A DNA stretch of 64,000 bases from VRUE01 sp963837735 (GTDB lineage Bacteria; Actinomycetota; Thermoleophilia; Solirubrobacterales; 70-9): contig CAWIOM010000010.1 in assembly GCA_963837735.1 (NCBI GenBank), positions 186,001 to 250,000 of the forward strand, given 5' to 3'. The notes below the pieces were generated by a model, which saw nothing but the letters and a program-made list of their open reading frames with translations, ran no database searches and was not told the DNA's origin. Positions within the stretch are counted from its first letter, which is position 1. Each line of letters begins with the position of its first letter. Below are positions 9,009-18,055 of this stretch, piece by piece. The position numbers and the translations under genes are program-made.

Positions 9009-9366
9009 GGGGGCGACAGGCTTCGACGTGGTCGATCCGTGCGAACGGTTGCAGGTCGAGGTTGCCGGAGGCCTCGTTAAACCCCGGCACCAACCAATAC
9101 GTGCGGACCATGAGTTCGCCCTCGCCGCTTAGTCAATAGCTAAGTGAGTGAGAGTCGGCCCGTTCTCGCCCGCGGGGTGGGGCCCGGCTTCAATTGCGGG
9201 CTCACCCGGGCGGAATCGCCCTGTCCACCGGGGAAATCAAAGAGGGCTTTATCTCCCGCAGTGCCCGCCGGCGCGGACCCCGGGAGACGAGACTCAAGCG
9301 CCGGCTAAACCTGTAGACACCCTCGCATCGCGGCCGCGGACCCGAGTTCAATTCTCGGCGCCTCCA
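9009..9366 (+). ncRNA. ssrA: Transfer-messenger RNA (tmRNA)
   Basis: The 5' end GGGGGCGACAGGCTTCGACG matches the tmRNA start, and the tRNA-like 3' end contains GGTTCAATTC-type T-loop bases and CGCCTCC. The 7-bp acceptor stem pairs 9009-9015 with 9359-9365 (one G-U) and A9366 is the discriminator. CCA is not encoded. After the conserved CCTCGTTAAAC stretch, the resume codon GCG at 9103 starts a tag read as ADHEFALAA, stop TAG at 9130-9132. ALAA is the usual protease-recognition end. The tag is short (9 residues) because the stop comes early. Confidence 0.95.
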
Positions 9367-9427
9367 TCATCACCCAGCCCATGAGAGCTGGGTGTAATTT
9401 GTGCCGATTCCGGGAAGGCTGGATCCG

Positions 9428-9973
9428 ATGCCCCGCCACGTCGCCTTTCTGCGCGGAATGAACCTCGGCGCTCGCCGGATCACGAACGAGGAGCTGGCCA
9501 AGGCCTTCGAAGGCCTGGGCCTGACCGACGTCGCCACATTCCGTGCCAGCGGCAACGTCGTCTTCGGCGGGCCGGAGGGCGTCGAGGAGGACGACCTGGC
9601 CACCAGGATCGAAGCGGGCCTCGCCGACTCGCTCGGCTACGAGGTGCCGGTCTTCCTGCGCAGTTGCGCCCGGAGTCGCGGCGATCGCCGCGAGCGAGCC
9701 CTTTCCGGCCGCCGACATCGAGGCTGCGGCGGGAAGGCTCCAGGTCGCGATGCTCCCCGACGAGCCGGGCGGGGCCGCGCGCCGCAAGGGGCACTCGCCC
9801 TTGCCGGCGAAGAGGACCTGCTCGCGATCGAGGGCGCCGAGCTCTACTGGCTGCCGAGCGGCGGCATCTCCGAATCCGACCTCGACCTGAAGACGCTGGA
9901 GGCCGAGGTCGGACCCTGGACGATGCGGACGATGGGGACGGTCGGGCAGATCGCCGCCAAGCACTGCGGCTAG
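9428..9973 (+). CDS. DUF1697 family protein (frameshifted)
   Basis: Function unknown. The N-terminus HVAFLRGMNLGARRITNEEL and ASGNVVF, and the C-terminus YWLPSGGISESDL, match the DUF1697 family from start to end. The middle (about 9660-9800) is in another frame, where VAPGVAAIAASEPFPAADIE continues the family pattern, so two compensating frame changes are needed. Length is about 180 aa, as usual. Its stop overlaps the stop region of the MBL-fold gene on the other strand. No operon partner. Confidence 0.75.
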   Translation: MPRHVAFLRGMNLGARRITNEELAKAFEGLGLTDVATFRASGNVVFGGPEGVEEDDLATRIEAGLADSLGYEVPVFLRSCARSRGDRRERALSGRRHRGCGGKAPGRDAPRRAGRGRAPQGALALAGEEDLLAIEGAELYWLPSGGISESDLDLKTLEAEVGPWTMRTMGTVGQIAAKHCG

Positions 9974-10916
9974 ATGGCTTGCGGCCGAGGTCCGCGCGGG
10001 GCAGGGCGGCGACCTCGATGTCGGCGCTGACCGCGCCGATCTCCTCGGGCAGGCGCGCGAGCTGGGCGTTGCCGACGAACTCCAGCTCCTGGCCCAGCGG
10101 CCGGAAGAAGTTGTCGTAGTGGGTGGGGACGACCGTCCGCGGGTCGAGGAGCGGCAGGATCCGCTCCCAGTAGTCGCTGGTGAAGTTGCGACCGGCGACC
10201 CCGGCGAGGAAGACGTCGACGGCGGTCTCGCGGACCGCGTCGTCGACCAGCTCGGCGCTGCCCTGGTGGTAGAGGAGCAGCCCCGCGACCCGGATCGAGA
10301 TGCCCCATACCCGGCCGCAGCGGTAGGCGCTCGGCGCCAGGCTGTCGAGGTGCTCGCAGGTCAGGTCGCCGTCGTAGGGAACCGCCAGGCCGAGCAGGAG
10401 CTTCGAGTGGGCGCTCGGCGTGAAGCTGACCTCGAAGGGGCCGAGCTCGTAGGTGCGGTAGGGCTCGACCTCGACGGTCTGCGAGGCGAGGCCGTGCAGC
10501 CCCATCAGGGTCACCAGCGAGTCCGACCCGTAGGCCTTGCAGCCGAAGCGCCGGGCGATCGCCGGGGCGTCGACGGCGTGGTCGAAGTGCGTGTGGCCGA
10601 CGAGCACACCGGCGACCTCGCCGGGCGCCCCGGCGAAGCGGTCGAGGGCGGCCGGGTCGGGCAGGGTCGGGCGGCGCAGCAGCAGACTGCGCAGGGGCAC
10701 GCGGGAGAGGTAGGGGTCGACGAAGATCGTCATGCCCTGGTAGCTGAGTCGGTAGCCGGAGACGCCGAGCCATTCGACCTCGAGGCCCTCTGGCAGGCCC
10801 GCCGAGCGCGCCTCCAACTCGGCCAACGCCTGGCCGTCGTCTCGCTGGCTGGAGCGCCTCGTCGCCCTCGCCTTGGCGAGCTCCCCGATATGCCCGAACG
10901 GCCCCGGCATCGCCAC
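9970..10916 (-). CDS. MBL-fold metallohydrolase (UlaG-like)
   Basis: Zinc-dependent hydrolase of the metallo-beta-lactamase fold. The metal motif HTHFDHAVD is clear. Further family features are VEWLGVSGYRLSYQGMTIFVDPYL at the start, SAHSK near the middle and PTHYDNFF near the end, resembling UlaG/lactonase-like and NAPE-PLD-like members. The start is GTG at 10916 or ATG six bases later. In the main frame no stop occurs until deep inside DUF1697. A TAG at 9970-9972 in the adjoining frame is the likelier end, so one frame change near the 3' end is probable. Substrate unknown. Confidence 0.75.
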
Positions 10917-10940
10917 GAACCTATCCTGCCTGACTCACCC

Positions 10941-12862
10941 ATGGCGATCGCGACCGCGACAACACTGGAAATGCACCTCGGCGGCAAGCTGCTGTTCGAG
11001 GACGTCTCCTTCAAGCTCGAGCTGCGCGAGCGGATGACGCTCTCCGGCCGCAACGGGGCGGGCAAGTCAACCTTGCTGCGAATGCTGGCGGGCGAGCTGA
11101 CGCCTGACGCCGGCAGCCTGGTCCTTCAGAAAGGCGCCCGGGTCGCCCTCCACGACCAACGGCCGCCGCGCGAGTCGAGCGCCTCGCTGGGCGAGTACGT
11201 CTTCTCGGGCCGCGCCGACATGATCGAGACCGAGGCCGAGCTGGCCCGCCTCGAGGAGGCGATGGGCTCGGGCGGGCCGGAGGAGGAGACGATGCAGGCC
11301 TACGCGGCCGCCCAGCAGCGCTTCGATCACGGCGGCGGCTACCGCTGGCGCGACGCCGTCCTCTCCGTCCTGCGCGGGCTCGGATTCGACGAGGAGGCGA
11401 CGGAGCGCCGGATCTCGACCTTCTCCGGCGGCGAGCTGACCCGCGCCTCGCTTGCCCGCGCGCTCGCCGCGCGCCCCGACCTGCTGCTGCTCGACGAGCC
11501 CACGAACCACCTCGACATCCCCTCGCTCGAGTGGCTGGAGCGCTACCTCGTCGACCTCGACTCGGCCGTCGTCCTCGTCGCCCACGACCGCTGGTTCCTC
11601 GAGGCGGTGGGCACATCGGTGTTGGAGCTGGACGCGAAGCGGGCCCGCTTCTTCGCCGGGCCCTGGCACGCCTGGCGCAAGGAGCAGGCGGCGCGCGAGA
11701 TCGCGCTCGGAAAGGCGATCGACCGCCAGCAGGCGGAGATCGAGCGGATGGAGCGCTTCGTCGAGCGCTTCCGCTACAAGGCGACCAAGGCGAGACAGGC
11801 CCAGTCGCGCCTCAAGCAGATCGACAGGATCAAGCGCGACGGGGCGAGCGCCGAAGAGAAGGACCGGCGCAACCTGCGCTTCTCCTTCAAACCGCCCGAG
11901 CGGCCCGGCCGGGTCGTGGTCAAATTGGTCGGCGCGACGATCGAGGTGCCGGGGCGGACGCTGCTCTCCGGCGCCGAGCTCGAAGTCGAACGCGAGGAGC
12001 ACGTCGTCCTCGTCGGCCCCAACGGGGCCGGCAAGACGACGCTGATCGAGACCCTCGCCGGCCGTGCCGAGCCGGCCGAGGGCTCTGTGCGCCTCGGCCA
12101 TAACGTCAAGATCGGGTACCTCTCCCAGCATGCCGACACGGCCGCCGGCGAGGGCACGGTGCTCGCCGCCGCCCAGCGCGAGACCGGTCTCAGCGGCCAG
12201 AAGGCGCGCAACCTGCTCGGCAGCTTCCTCTTCTCGGGGTCCGACGCCCAGAAGTCCCTGAGCGACATCTCCGGCGGCGAGCAGCGGCGTCTTGTCGCTG
12301 GCCGTCCTGGTCGCCTCCGGCGCCAACGTCCTGATCCTCGACGAGCCGACCAACCATCTCGACGTCGAGAGCCGCGAGGCGCTCGAGGACGCACTCCTGG
12401 CCTTCGAGGGCTCCGTGATCCTCGTCTCCCACGACCGCGCCCTGCTCGAGGCCGTCGGAAGCCGCACGGTCGTCTGCGAGGACGGCAAGCTGCTTCAGCC
12501 ATCCGGTCGGGTGGGCGACCTACCAGCGCGAGCGTGACGAACGCGAGTCGGCGGCGAGCGCGGCGGCCAAGCCGGCAAAGGAGAGGGGCGAGCGCTACAG
12601 CTCGGCCAAACCCGCGCAGAAGGCGGCGCGCCGGGCCGGCCGCCTCGCCGAGCAGATCGAGCGCGCCGAAGCGAAGCTGAAGGAGGTCGAGGAGGAGCTG
12701 GCCGACCCCGGAGTCTGGTCGACGCCCGAGAAGGCGCGCCGCGCCGATCGCCGCCATCAGAAGGCCAAGCGGGCTGTCGAGGAGCTCTTCGCGAGCTGGG
12801 AGGAGGCCGAGGCTCAGCTCGGCCCGGGCGGCGAGGTCAGCTCAGGGGGCGATCGAGCCTGA
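10941..12862 (+). CDS. ABC-F family ATPase (two frameshifts)
   Basis: Soluble twin-ATPase that acts on ribosomes, not a transporter. Domain 1 has GRNGAGKST, FSGGELTRASLA and LLLLDEPTNHLDIPSLEWLERYL. The linker has the charged helix pair of the P-site tether region (about residues 245-300). Domain 2 has GPNGAGKTT, ISGGEQRR and LILDEPTNHLDVESREALE. Extra bases near 12291 and near 12510 break the frame. Removing them joins a 110-residue Lys/Glu coiled-coil C-terminal domain as in Uup. No antibiotic-resistance role can be read from sequence. It is divergent from the MBL gene, with 24 bp between start codons. Confidence 0.88.
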
Positions 12863-14200
12863 CCCTGGCGCCCCGGCCCGGGGCCAGCGTGATGTTGCGG
12901 ACCTTCGACCTTCTCCGGCTTCGGGTCGGGGGCGCTGAGGTCGGCGCGCTCGAGGATCGCGCGCAGCACCACCGCCATCTCGTATTCGGCGAAGGCGGCG
13001 CCGATGCAGCGCCGCACGCCGCCGCCGAAGGGGATCCAGGCGTAGGTGTCGGCCCTACCGTCGAGGTAGCGCTCGGGCCGGAACTCCTGCGGTTCGGGGA
13101 AGAGGTCGGCGCGATAGTGGAGGGCGGCGATCGCCGGCAGCACGAACGTCCCGGCTCGGGCAGCTCATAGCCGGCGACGACGAGCGGCGCGGTGAGCTTG
13201 CGGGCGACGTCGACGATCACCGGCCTGCGTCGCGCAGCGTCTCCTTGATCGTCGCGTTCAGGTACTCGTCCTCGCCGGCGGCGATCGAGTCGCGCAGCCG
13301 GCCGAGCACCCGGCCGGTTGCGGAGCAGCCGCTCCATCGCCCAGGCGAGGCCGGTCGCCGTCGTCTCGTGGCCGGCGCCGAGCACCGTGACGAGCTCGTC
13401 GCGAAGCTCCTCGTCGCTCATCGGCTCGCCGTCCTCGTCGCTGCGCCTCGAGCAGCAGCGAGAGCACGTCCTCGTGCTCGGCGCCGGCGGCCGCCTCGGC
13501 GCGGCGCAGGGCGATCTCCTCATAGATGAACTCATCCATCGCCCGTACGCGCCCTGAGGAAGCGGGCCCAGGGGCTGAAGCGGCCGAGGTCGCGGCGCAG
13601 GAAGGGGAAGGCGATCGACGGCGTTGACGCGACGGCTGAACTCCTCGATCAGCTCCCGAAGCGGGCCAGCCGGTCCTCGTCGTGGACGCCGAATACGGCG
13701 CGCATGATCACCGCCAGGGTGATGCGCTGGGTGTGGGGGCGAAGGGCGAAGGGCTCGCCGACCGGCCAGCTCTCCATCTCCCGCAGCGTCACCTCCCGCA
13801 TCAACCTGCCGTAGGCCTCGATCCGATCGCCGTGGAAGGGCGGCAGCAGCAGCTTGCGCTGGCGCATGTGAGGCGCGTCGTCGAGGGTCAGGACCGAGTT
13901 CGGGCCGAGCGCCGGCTCGAGCACCGTCGCGTTTGCCTCGCCTGCGTGCATCTGGGCGGGCGAGCCGGTGAACACCTGTTTGACGAGGTCGGGGCGGGTC
14001 ACGTAGACGAGGCGGCCGAAGTAGGGGAAGCGGACCGTGAAGATGTCGCCGTGGCGGCGCTGCAGCCCGATCAGGAAGTTGAGCGGGTCGCTCGCGTAGC
14101 GGAGTGCCTGCACGGCCGCGGGCATTCGCGGTCCGGGGGGGAGGCCGGGTCGCGCCTCGCCGGCACTGACCCGCGATTGGGCGAGCGTCGCCTGCTCCAT
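12837..14200 (-). CDS. Cytochrome P450 (multiple frameshifts)
   Basis: Heme monooxygenase recognised across several frames. The N-terminus has GLPPGPRMPAAVQALRYASD, then HMRQRKLLLPPFHG (helix C), the I-helix oxygen motif GAGHETTATGLAW, and the heme loop FGGGVRRCIGAAFA with the Cys ligand. The end is ARVRLDRPLS with stop at 12837. About six frame changes lie between 13140 and 13660, while both flanks read cleanly. It overlaps the ABC-F 3' end by 26 bp and follows purU on the same strand. Sequence error seems likelier than decay, because every essential motif survives. Substrate unknown. Confidence 0.75.
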
Positions 14201-14253
14201 TCCCCCTCACCCTACGACATTCCTGGCCGGCCAGCCAGGACCTCAGTCGTCGA

Positions 14254-15156
14254 TCAGAAGACGATCGTCCGGTCGCCGTCCGGCAGCACCCGGTCGTCGA
14301 CGTGGGCCTTGACCGCGCGGGCGAGGACGAGTCGCTCGATGTCCCGGCCGATCCGCACCAGGTCGCCGACCTCGTCGCGGTGGCTGACCCGGGTCACGTC
14401 CTGGTCGATGATCGGCCCGGCGTCGAGGACCTCGGTGACGTAGTGGGCGGTGGCGCCGATCAGCTTGACGCCGCGCTCGTGGGCCCGCCGGTAGGGATCG
14501 GCCCCGACGAAAGCGGGCAGGAAGCTGTGATGGATGTTGATCGCCGGGGCAGCGATGTCGCGCAGGAACTCGGCGGAGAGCACCTGCATGTAGCGGGCGA
14601 GGACCAGCAGGTCGATCTTGCCGAGCAGCTCGAGCGCCCGGCGCTCGGCTGCGCTCCGGTCGGCGGCCTCGACCGGGACATGGTGGAACGGGAGGCCCAG
14701 CGATGTGACCTGGTCGGCGTGGTCGGCGTGGTTGGAGACCACCGCGGTGATCTCCGCCCCCAGCTCGCCGCTGCGCCAGCGCCAGAGCAGGTCGGAGAGG
14801 CAGTGGTCTTCGCGGGAGACCATGATCGCGACCCGCTTGCGCTTGCTCGACTCCTCGAAGCGGTGATCCATCTCGAGCGGGCCGGAGACCTCCTCCTCGA
14901 AGCGGCGGTACACGGCCTCGCGCTCCTGCTCGGGGACGGAGTCGAACTCCATCCGCATGAACAGCCGCCCCTCGCCGCTCGAGTGCTGGTCGGCGTCGAC
15001 GATGTTGAGGCCGGCGTCGGCGAGGAAGCCGCTGACCGCCGCGATCAGGCCCGGGCGGTCCGGGCAGGCGAGCAGGAGGCGGGTTGTCGGTTGCTCGGCG
15101 ATCCGCCAATGATGGCGGTTGCAGGAGTTTTTGCCGCCGCCGGCGCAAGACCGCAT
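14254..15156 (-). CDS. purU: Formyltetrahydrofolate deformylase
   Basis: Hydrolyses 10-formyl-THF to formate and THF, balancing one-carbon pools and purine synthesis. An N-terminal ACT domain (LLLACPDRPGLIAAVSGFL) is followed by the formyltransferase-fold catalytic domain with YMQVLSAEFL, INIHHSFLPAF (catalytic Asn-His) and GATAHYVTEVLDAGPII (catalytic Asp). Family length is about 280-290 aa. The chosen ATG at 15156 gives 300. Conserved sequence begins only about 25 residues in, so the start may be later. An upstream extension to 15240 is open but unlike the family. Confidence 0.92.
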   Translation of the reverse strand: MRSCAGGGKNSCNRHHWRIAEQPTTRLLLACPDRPGLIAAVSGFLADAGLNIVDADQHSSGEGRLFMRMEFDSVPEQEREAVYRRFEEEVSGPLEMDHRFEESSKRKRVAIMVSREDHCLSDLLWRWRSGELGAEITAVVSNHADHADQVTSLGLPFHHVPVEAADRSAAERRALELLGKIDLLVLARYMQVLSAEFLRDIAAPAINIHHSFLPAFVGADPYRRAHERGVKLIGATAHYVTEVLDAGPIIDQDVTRVSHRDEVGDLVRIGRDIERLVLARAVKAHVDDRVLPDGDRTIVF

Positions 15157-15223
15157 GCACCGTCCAAGTGGCGCCTGCAACTTCGTGCCTGACGCTGTGG
15201 CGATCCGCACCCGTTTGTAAGCG

Positions 15224-15247
15224 CGCGTGATCGGGGTCACTCACGCG
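15224..15247. repeat. 7-bp inverted repeat between purU and the Rpf-like gene
   Basis: CGCGTGA (15224-15230) and TCACGCG (15241-15247) are perfect complements around a 10-base spacer. It lies in the 119-base divergent promoter region and could be an operator or a leader hairpin. No riboswitch fold was recognised. Confidence 0.35.
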
Positions 15248-15275
15248 GCGCCCGTTACTCGCCACGGTCCCGCGC

Positions 15276-15740
15276 TTGCTCACAAAACGCACATATCTGA
15301 TTCCCGTCCTGGCTGCCGCGCTCGCCCTGCCGGCGGCCGCGCTCGGCTCCACCCGGGAGACGATCGGCATCTCGGCCGCGGAACCGATCGCGATCTCGAG
15401 GATCGCGCCGTCGGTCGCCCGCTTCCACCGCGCGATCGACGTGGTCAGGGGGCGGATCCGGGCCGAAGCGCGCCGCCACCGCCGCCGGGCGTTCGCCGAC
15501 CTTCCCGGCGGTGTCTCGATCGAGACGCTGGCGGCGATCGGGGCCTGCGAGTCCGGCGGCGACCCGGCGATCGTCTCCGCCGACGGCAGCTACCGCGGCA
15601 AATACCAGTTCGACTACGGGACCTGGGAATCGGTCGGCGGCAGCGGCGACCCCGCCGCCGCGCCGGAGGCAGAGCAGGACTACCGGGCGGCGCTGCTCTA
15701 CTCCCGGTCGGGCTCCAGCCCCTGGCCCGTCTGCGGCTAG
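15276..15740 (+). CDS. Secreted Rpf-like transglycosylase-domain protein
   Basis: Small exported muralytic protein of the resuscitation-promoting-factor fold (154 aa from TTG). A signal peptide covers about 1-25 (LIPVLAAALALPAAALGS). The C-terminal lysozyme-like domain has ETLAAIGACESGGDPAIV (with the catalytic Glu), YRGKYQFDYGTWESVGG and a final SPWPVCG, whose Cys can pair with the one beside the catalytic Glu. Rpf proteins cut peptidoglycan and stimulate growth of dormant actinobacteria. The TTG start is weakly supported. Confidence 0.85.
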   Translation: MLTKRTYLIPVLAAALALPAAALGSTRETIGISAAEPIAISRIAPSVARFHRAIDVVRGRIRAEARRHRRRAFADLPGGVSIETLAAIGACESGGDPAIVSADGSYRGKYQFDYGTWESVGGSGDPAAAPEAEQDYRAALLYSRSGSSPWPVCG

Positions 15741-15776
15741 CCGGTCGGGTCTCGCCCGGCGGCTACTGTTCGCCGG

Positions 15777-16628
15777 ATGAGTGACGAGGAGCGCGTCCCG
15801 ACCCCGGACCCCGACGGACCGCAGCGCAAACCGCCGCGCGAGGCGATCGCCGAGGCCCACGTGCGGGCCCCGACCAGGGGCAACCGCAGGCTCGAGTCGT
15901 TCCTGAAGGCGGTCAACGAGGACGAGCAGGTTCGAGCCTGGTGGTACATGGCCCAGGTCCACGCGGAGCGGCTCGGCATGTCGGACCACTCCTGGGTCCA
16001 TATGCAGATCGTCCTCAACATCAGCCTGCGGCTGCTGCGGCTGCTGGTCAAGTCCGGGGTCGAGCCTGCTGTGGTGGCCGACCACGGCCTCGGCAACCGC
16101 GACGCCGAGGTCGTCGTCGCCGGCGGAGCTTTGCTCCACGACGTCGGCATGTCGATCCACCGCGCCGACCACGAGGAGTACAGCCTCTTCCTCGCCTCCG
16201 GGGCGCTCGAGCGGCTGCTCTCCGGCAGCTACCGCGAGCCGGAGCGCACGATCGTCGCCGCCGAGATCCTGCATGCGATCATCGGCCACCGCCGCCGCGG
16301 CGAGCCCTACACGGTCGAGGCCGGCGTCGTCCGCGTTGCCGACGCGCTCGACATGGCGCAGGGCAGGACCCGGCTGCCGATCGAGGCCGGCCAGGAAGGG
16401 ATCCACTCGATCTCGGCCGCGGCCGTCGACGAGGTCCGGATCGAGGCGGGCGAAGAGCGGCCGGTGCGGATCGAGATCGAGCTCAACAACTCGGCCGGGA
16501 TCTTCCAGGTCGACGACCTGCTGGCGACGAAGATCCGCGACACGCCGCTCGAGGGCCGGGTCGAGGTCGTCGCCAAGATCGAGGGAGAGAGCGAGAAACG
16601 CCTGCTGTCGGGCTTCCGTCTTTCCTGA
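15777..16628 (+). CDS. HD-domain protein, predicted metal-dependent phosphohydrolase
   Basis: 283 residues. The HD signature ALLHDVGMSIHRADHEEY supplies the His-Asp metal pair, with further His in DHSWVHMQI upstream and HAIIGHRRRGE downstream; ADALDMAQGRTR is typical of HD enzymes. An N-terminal 35-residue polar segment precedes the domain. A roughly 90-residue beta-rich C-terminal part (VRIEIELNNSAGIFQ) is unassigned. The family hydrolyses nucleotides or phosphodiesters; substrate not deducible. Its last codons form the left arm of the shared terminator. Confidence 0.8.
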   Translation: MSDEERVPTPDPDGPQRKPPREAIAEAHVRAPTRGNRRLESFLKAVNEDEQVRAWWYMAQVHAERLGMSDHSWVHMQIVLNISLRLLRLLVKSGVEPAVVADHGLGNRDAEVVVAGGALLHDVGMSIHRADHEEYSLFLASGALERLLSGSYREPERTIVAAEILHAIIGHRRRGEPYTVEAGVVRVADALDMAQGRTRLPIEAGQEGIHSISAAAVDEVRIEAGEERPVRIEIELNNSAGIFQVDDLLATKIRDTPLEGRVEVVAKIEGESEKRLLSGFRLS

Positions 16629-16709
16629 GTGTCAGGCGAGGACGCAGGGAGCGCTGCGTGCTCCGCACGCAAGCGACTGAGGACGCTCGCATGCGCTCAG
16701 GAAAGACGG
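16616..16709. terminator. Convergent terminator built into two stop regions
   Basis: A perfect 14-bp inverted repeat pairs 16616-16629 with 16696-16709. Inside is a GCGTGC-tcc-GCACGC stem. The arms contain the final codons and stops of the HD gene (+) and of the small membrane protein (-), both ending in Leu-Ser. Confidence 0.7.
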
Positions 16710-16960
16710 GAGAGGTCGTTCTGGCGCTGTTCCTTGCGCCTTTCGAGGCGCGACTGGATCAGGGTCAGGACGATCGGGAGGAGGGCGAAGAAGCCGATCA
16801 CCCCGAAGCAGAAGAAGGTCACCGTCTTGTCGGTCGTCGGCCCGGCGAGGCCGACGCCGTTTTCGGCGAGTGCCAGCGGGGCGGCGACGAGCGCCGCGAT
16901 GCAGAACGCTGCGGCGAGGGCGGCGAACCTGGCGAGCGGGCGGCGGGACGGGGAGCTCAC
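16697..16960 (-). CDS. Small exported membrane protein, unknown function
   Basis: 87 residues from GTG at 16960. A hydrophobic signal-like segment (about 10-32, ending ALAEN) is followed by a short loop with GLAGPTTDKTVTFF, a second TM helix (about 47-68) and a charged cytoplasmic tail (RLERRKEQRQ). It is divergent from uppP with 63 bp between starts. No family recognised. Continuous hydrophobic pattern, plausible start and shared terminator support it as a real gene. Confidence 0.65.
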   Translation of the reverse strand: MSSPSRRPLARFAALAAAFCIAALVAAPLALAENGVGLAGPTTDKTVTFFCFGVIGFFALLPIVLTLIQSRLERRKEQRQNDLSRLS

Positions 16961-16983
16961 GCCCGGCAATCTAGCGCACCTCG

Positions 16984-16989
16984 TAGGAT
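16984..16989 (+). promoter_or_regulatory. -10 box upstream of uppP
   Basis: TAGGAT lies 34 bases before the uppP ATG within the short divergent intergenic region, giving a leader of about 28 nt. Confidence 0.4.
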
Positions 16990-17023
16990 GCGCCGCGCCA
17001 TGACCACCACCGCTCCCCACTAG

Positions 17024-17839
17024 ATGTCGACCGTCGAAGCCCTCGTCCTGGGCCTCGTCCAGGGCCTCACCGAGTTCCTGCCGATCTCCTCCAGCGGGCA
17101 CCTGCGCATCGTCCCGGCGCTGCTCGGCTGGGAAGACCCCGGAGCCGGCTTCACGGCGGTGATCCAGCTCGGCACGATGGCGGCGGTGCTGATCTACTTC
17201 CGCGCCGACCTCTGGCGCATCGCCCGCGCCTGGCTCGGCGAGCTCCGCATTCCCTACCGGCAGCGCAGCCACGATGCCAACCTCGGCTGGTTCATCGTCC
17301 TCGGGACGATCCCGATCTCGATCTTCGGGTTCGCCTTCAAGGACCAGATCGAATCGGGCGCCCGCAGCCTCTACCTGATCGGCTCGGCGCTGATCCTCTT
17401 CTCCTTCGTGATGCTGCTGGCCGAGCACCTGGGCAGGAGGCGCCGGCCGATCGAGGACATGAACGGCCGCGACGGCTTCTACATCGGGATGGCGCAATCG
17501 CTGGCGCTGATCCCGGGGGTTTCGCGGTCCGGCGCGACGATCTCCGCCGGGCTGCTGCGCGACTTCGACAGGGTCGCCGCCGCCCGCTACTCGTTCCTGC
17601 TCTCCGTCCCGGCGGTCGTCCTCAGCGGCCTCTTCGAGTTGCGCAAGGTGGGGGAAGCGGGCGGGCCGTCGGTCGGCGCGACCGTCGTCGCGACGCTGGT
17701 CGCCTTCGTCAGCGGCTACGCCGCGATCGCCTGGCTGATCCGCTACCTCGGGCACCATTCGCTGCGTGTCTTCGTCGTCTACCGGATCGCCCTCGGCGCG
17801 CTGGTCCTCGTCCTCACGGCCAGCGGGGCGATCAGCTAG
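17024..17839 (+). CDS. uppP: Undecaprenyl-diphosphatase UppP (BacA)
   Basis: Integral membrane enzyme that dephosphorylates undecaprenyl pyrophosphate so the lipid carrier can be reused in cell-wall synthesis; it also gives bacitracin tolerance. The 271 residues contain both family motifs: LVQGLTEFLPISSSGHL near the N-terminus (catalytic Glu/Ser/His) and LALIPGVSRSGATI (catalytic Arg region), plus about eight TM helices. Single gene with its own promoter and terminator. Confidence 0.97.
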   Translation: MSTVEALVLGLVQGLTEFLPISSSGHLRIVPALLGWEDPGAGFTAVIQLGTMAAVLIYFRADLWRIARAWLGELRIPYRQRSHDANLGWFIVLGTIPISIFGFAFKDQIESGARSLYLIGSALILFSFVMLLAEHLGRRRRPIEDMNGRDGFYIGMAQSLALIPGVSRSGATISAGLLRDFDRVAAARYSFLLSVPAVVLSGLFELRKVGEAGGPSVGATVVATLVAFVSGYAAIAWLIRYLGHHSLRVFVVYRIALGALVLVLTASGAIS

Positions 17840-17853
17840 TGCCTCCAGAAAGA

Positions 17854-17884
17854 GCGAACGGCCCGGGGCAGGTGGGCCGTTCGC
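17854..17884 (+). terminator. Hairpin terminator after uppP
   Basis: Perfect 11-bp stem (17854-17864 with 17874-17884) around a 9-base loop, 15 bp after the uppP stop. No T-run follows, as is common in high-GC actinobacteria. Confidence 0.75.
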
Positions 17885-17994
17885 GATACGAGAGAGGAGT
17901 CTCGTGAGGGCTCGAAGTCTGCCTTCGCACGATGACCGGGGCGTAAAGATCCGGATAATCGCGCGACGTTTCCGCTATTTGCACCCGTGCGCCT

Positions 17995-18010
17995 GTGAAA
18001 ATCCTGTGAA
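17995..18010 (-). promoter_or_regulatory. PHO-box-like repeat pair (reverse orientation) before the response regulator gene
   Basis: GTGAA at 17995 and at 18006 are 11 bp apart. On the minus strand they read TTCAC, the core of the units before pstS and its neighbours. This suggests autoregulation of the regulator gene starting at 18056. Only two units are present. Confidence 0.5.
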
Positions 18011-18048
18011 CGCAGGGCTTTTGCCTGTTCCTCGCCGCTCCGCCCGCG

Positions 18049-18054
18049 TACAAT
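18049..18054 (+). promoter_or_regulatory. -10 box next to the response-regulator start
   Basis: TACAAT ends one base before the GTG at 18056. If it is the -10 element, transcription would begin within the first codons, so translation may be leaderless from an in-frame TTG at 18065 or the mapped start may be slightly too early. Confidence 0.35.
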
Positions 18055-18055
18055 C

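Noticed and set aside
12837..14200. P450 as a decayed pseudogene
   Set aside because: All key motifs survive and similar breaks hit essential genes such as pstA, so sequence error is the simpler reading.
15157..15275. Riboswitch (c-di-AMP type) before the Rpf-like gene
   Set aside because: Such switches occur before Rpf genes in relatives, but I could not find the conserved core; only a short inverted repeat is present.
16961..17758. Upstream extension of the small membrane protein across uppP on the minus strand
   Set aside because: The extension is the complement of uppP and shows no family; the GTG at 16960 begins the signal-like helix.
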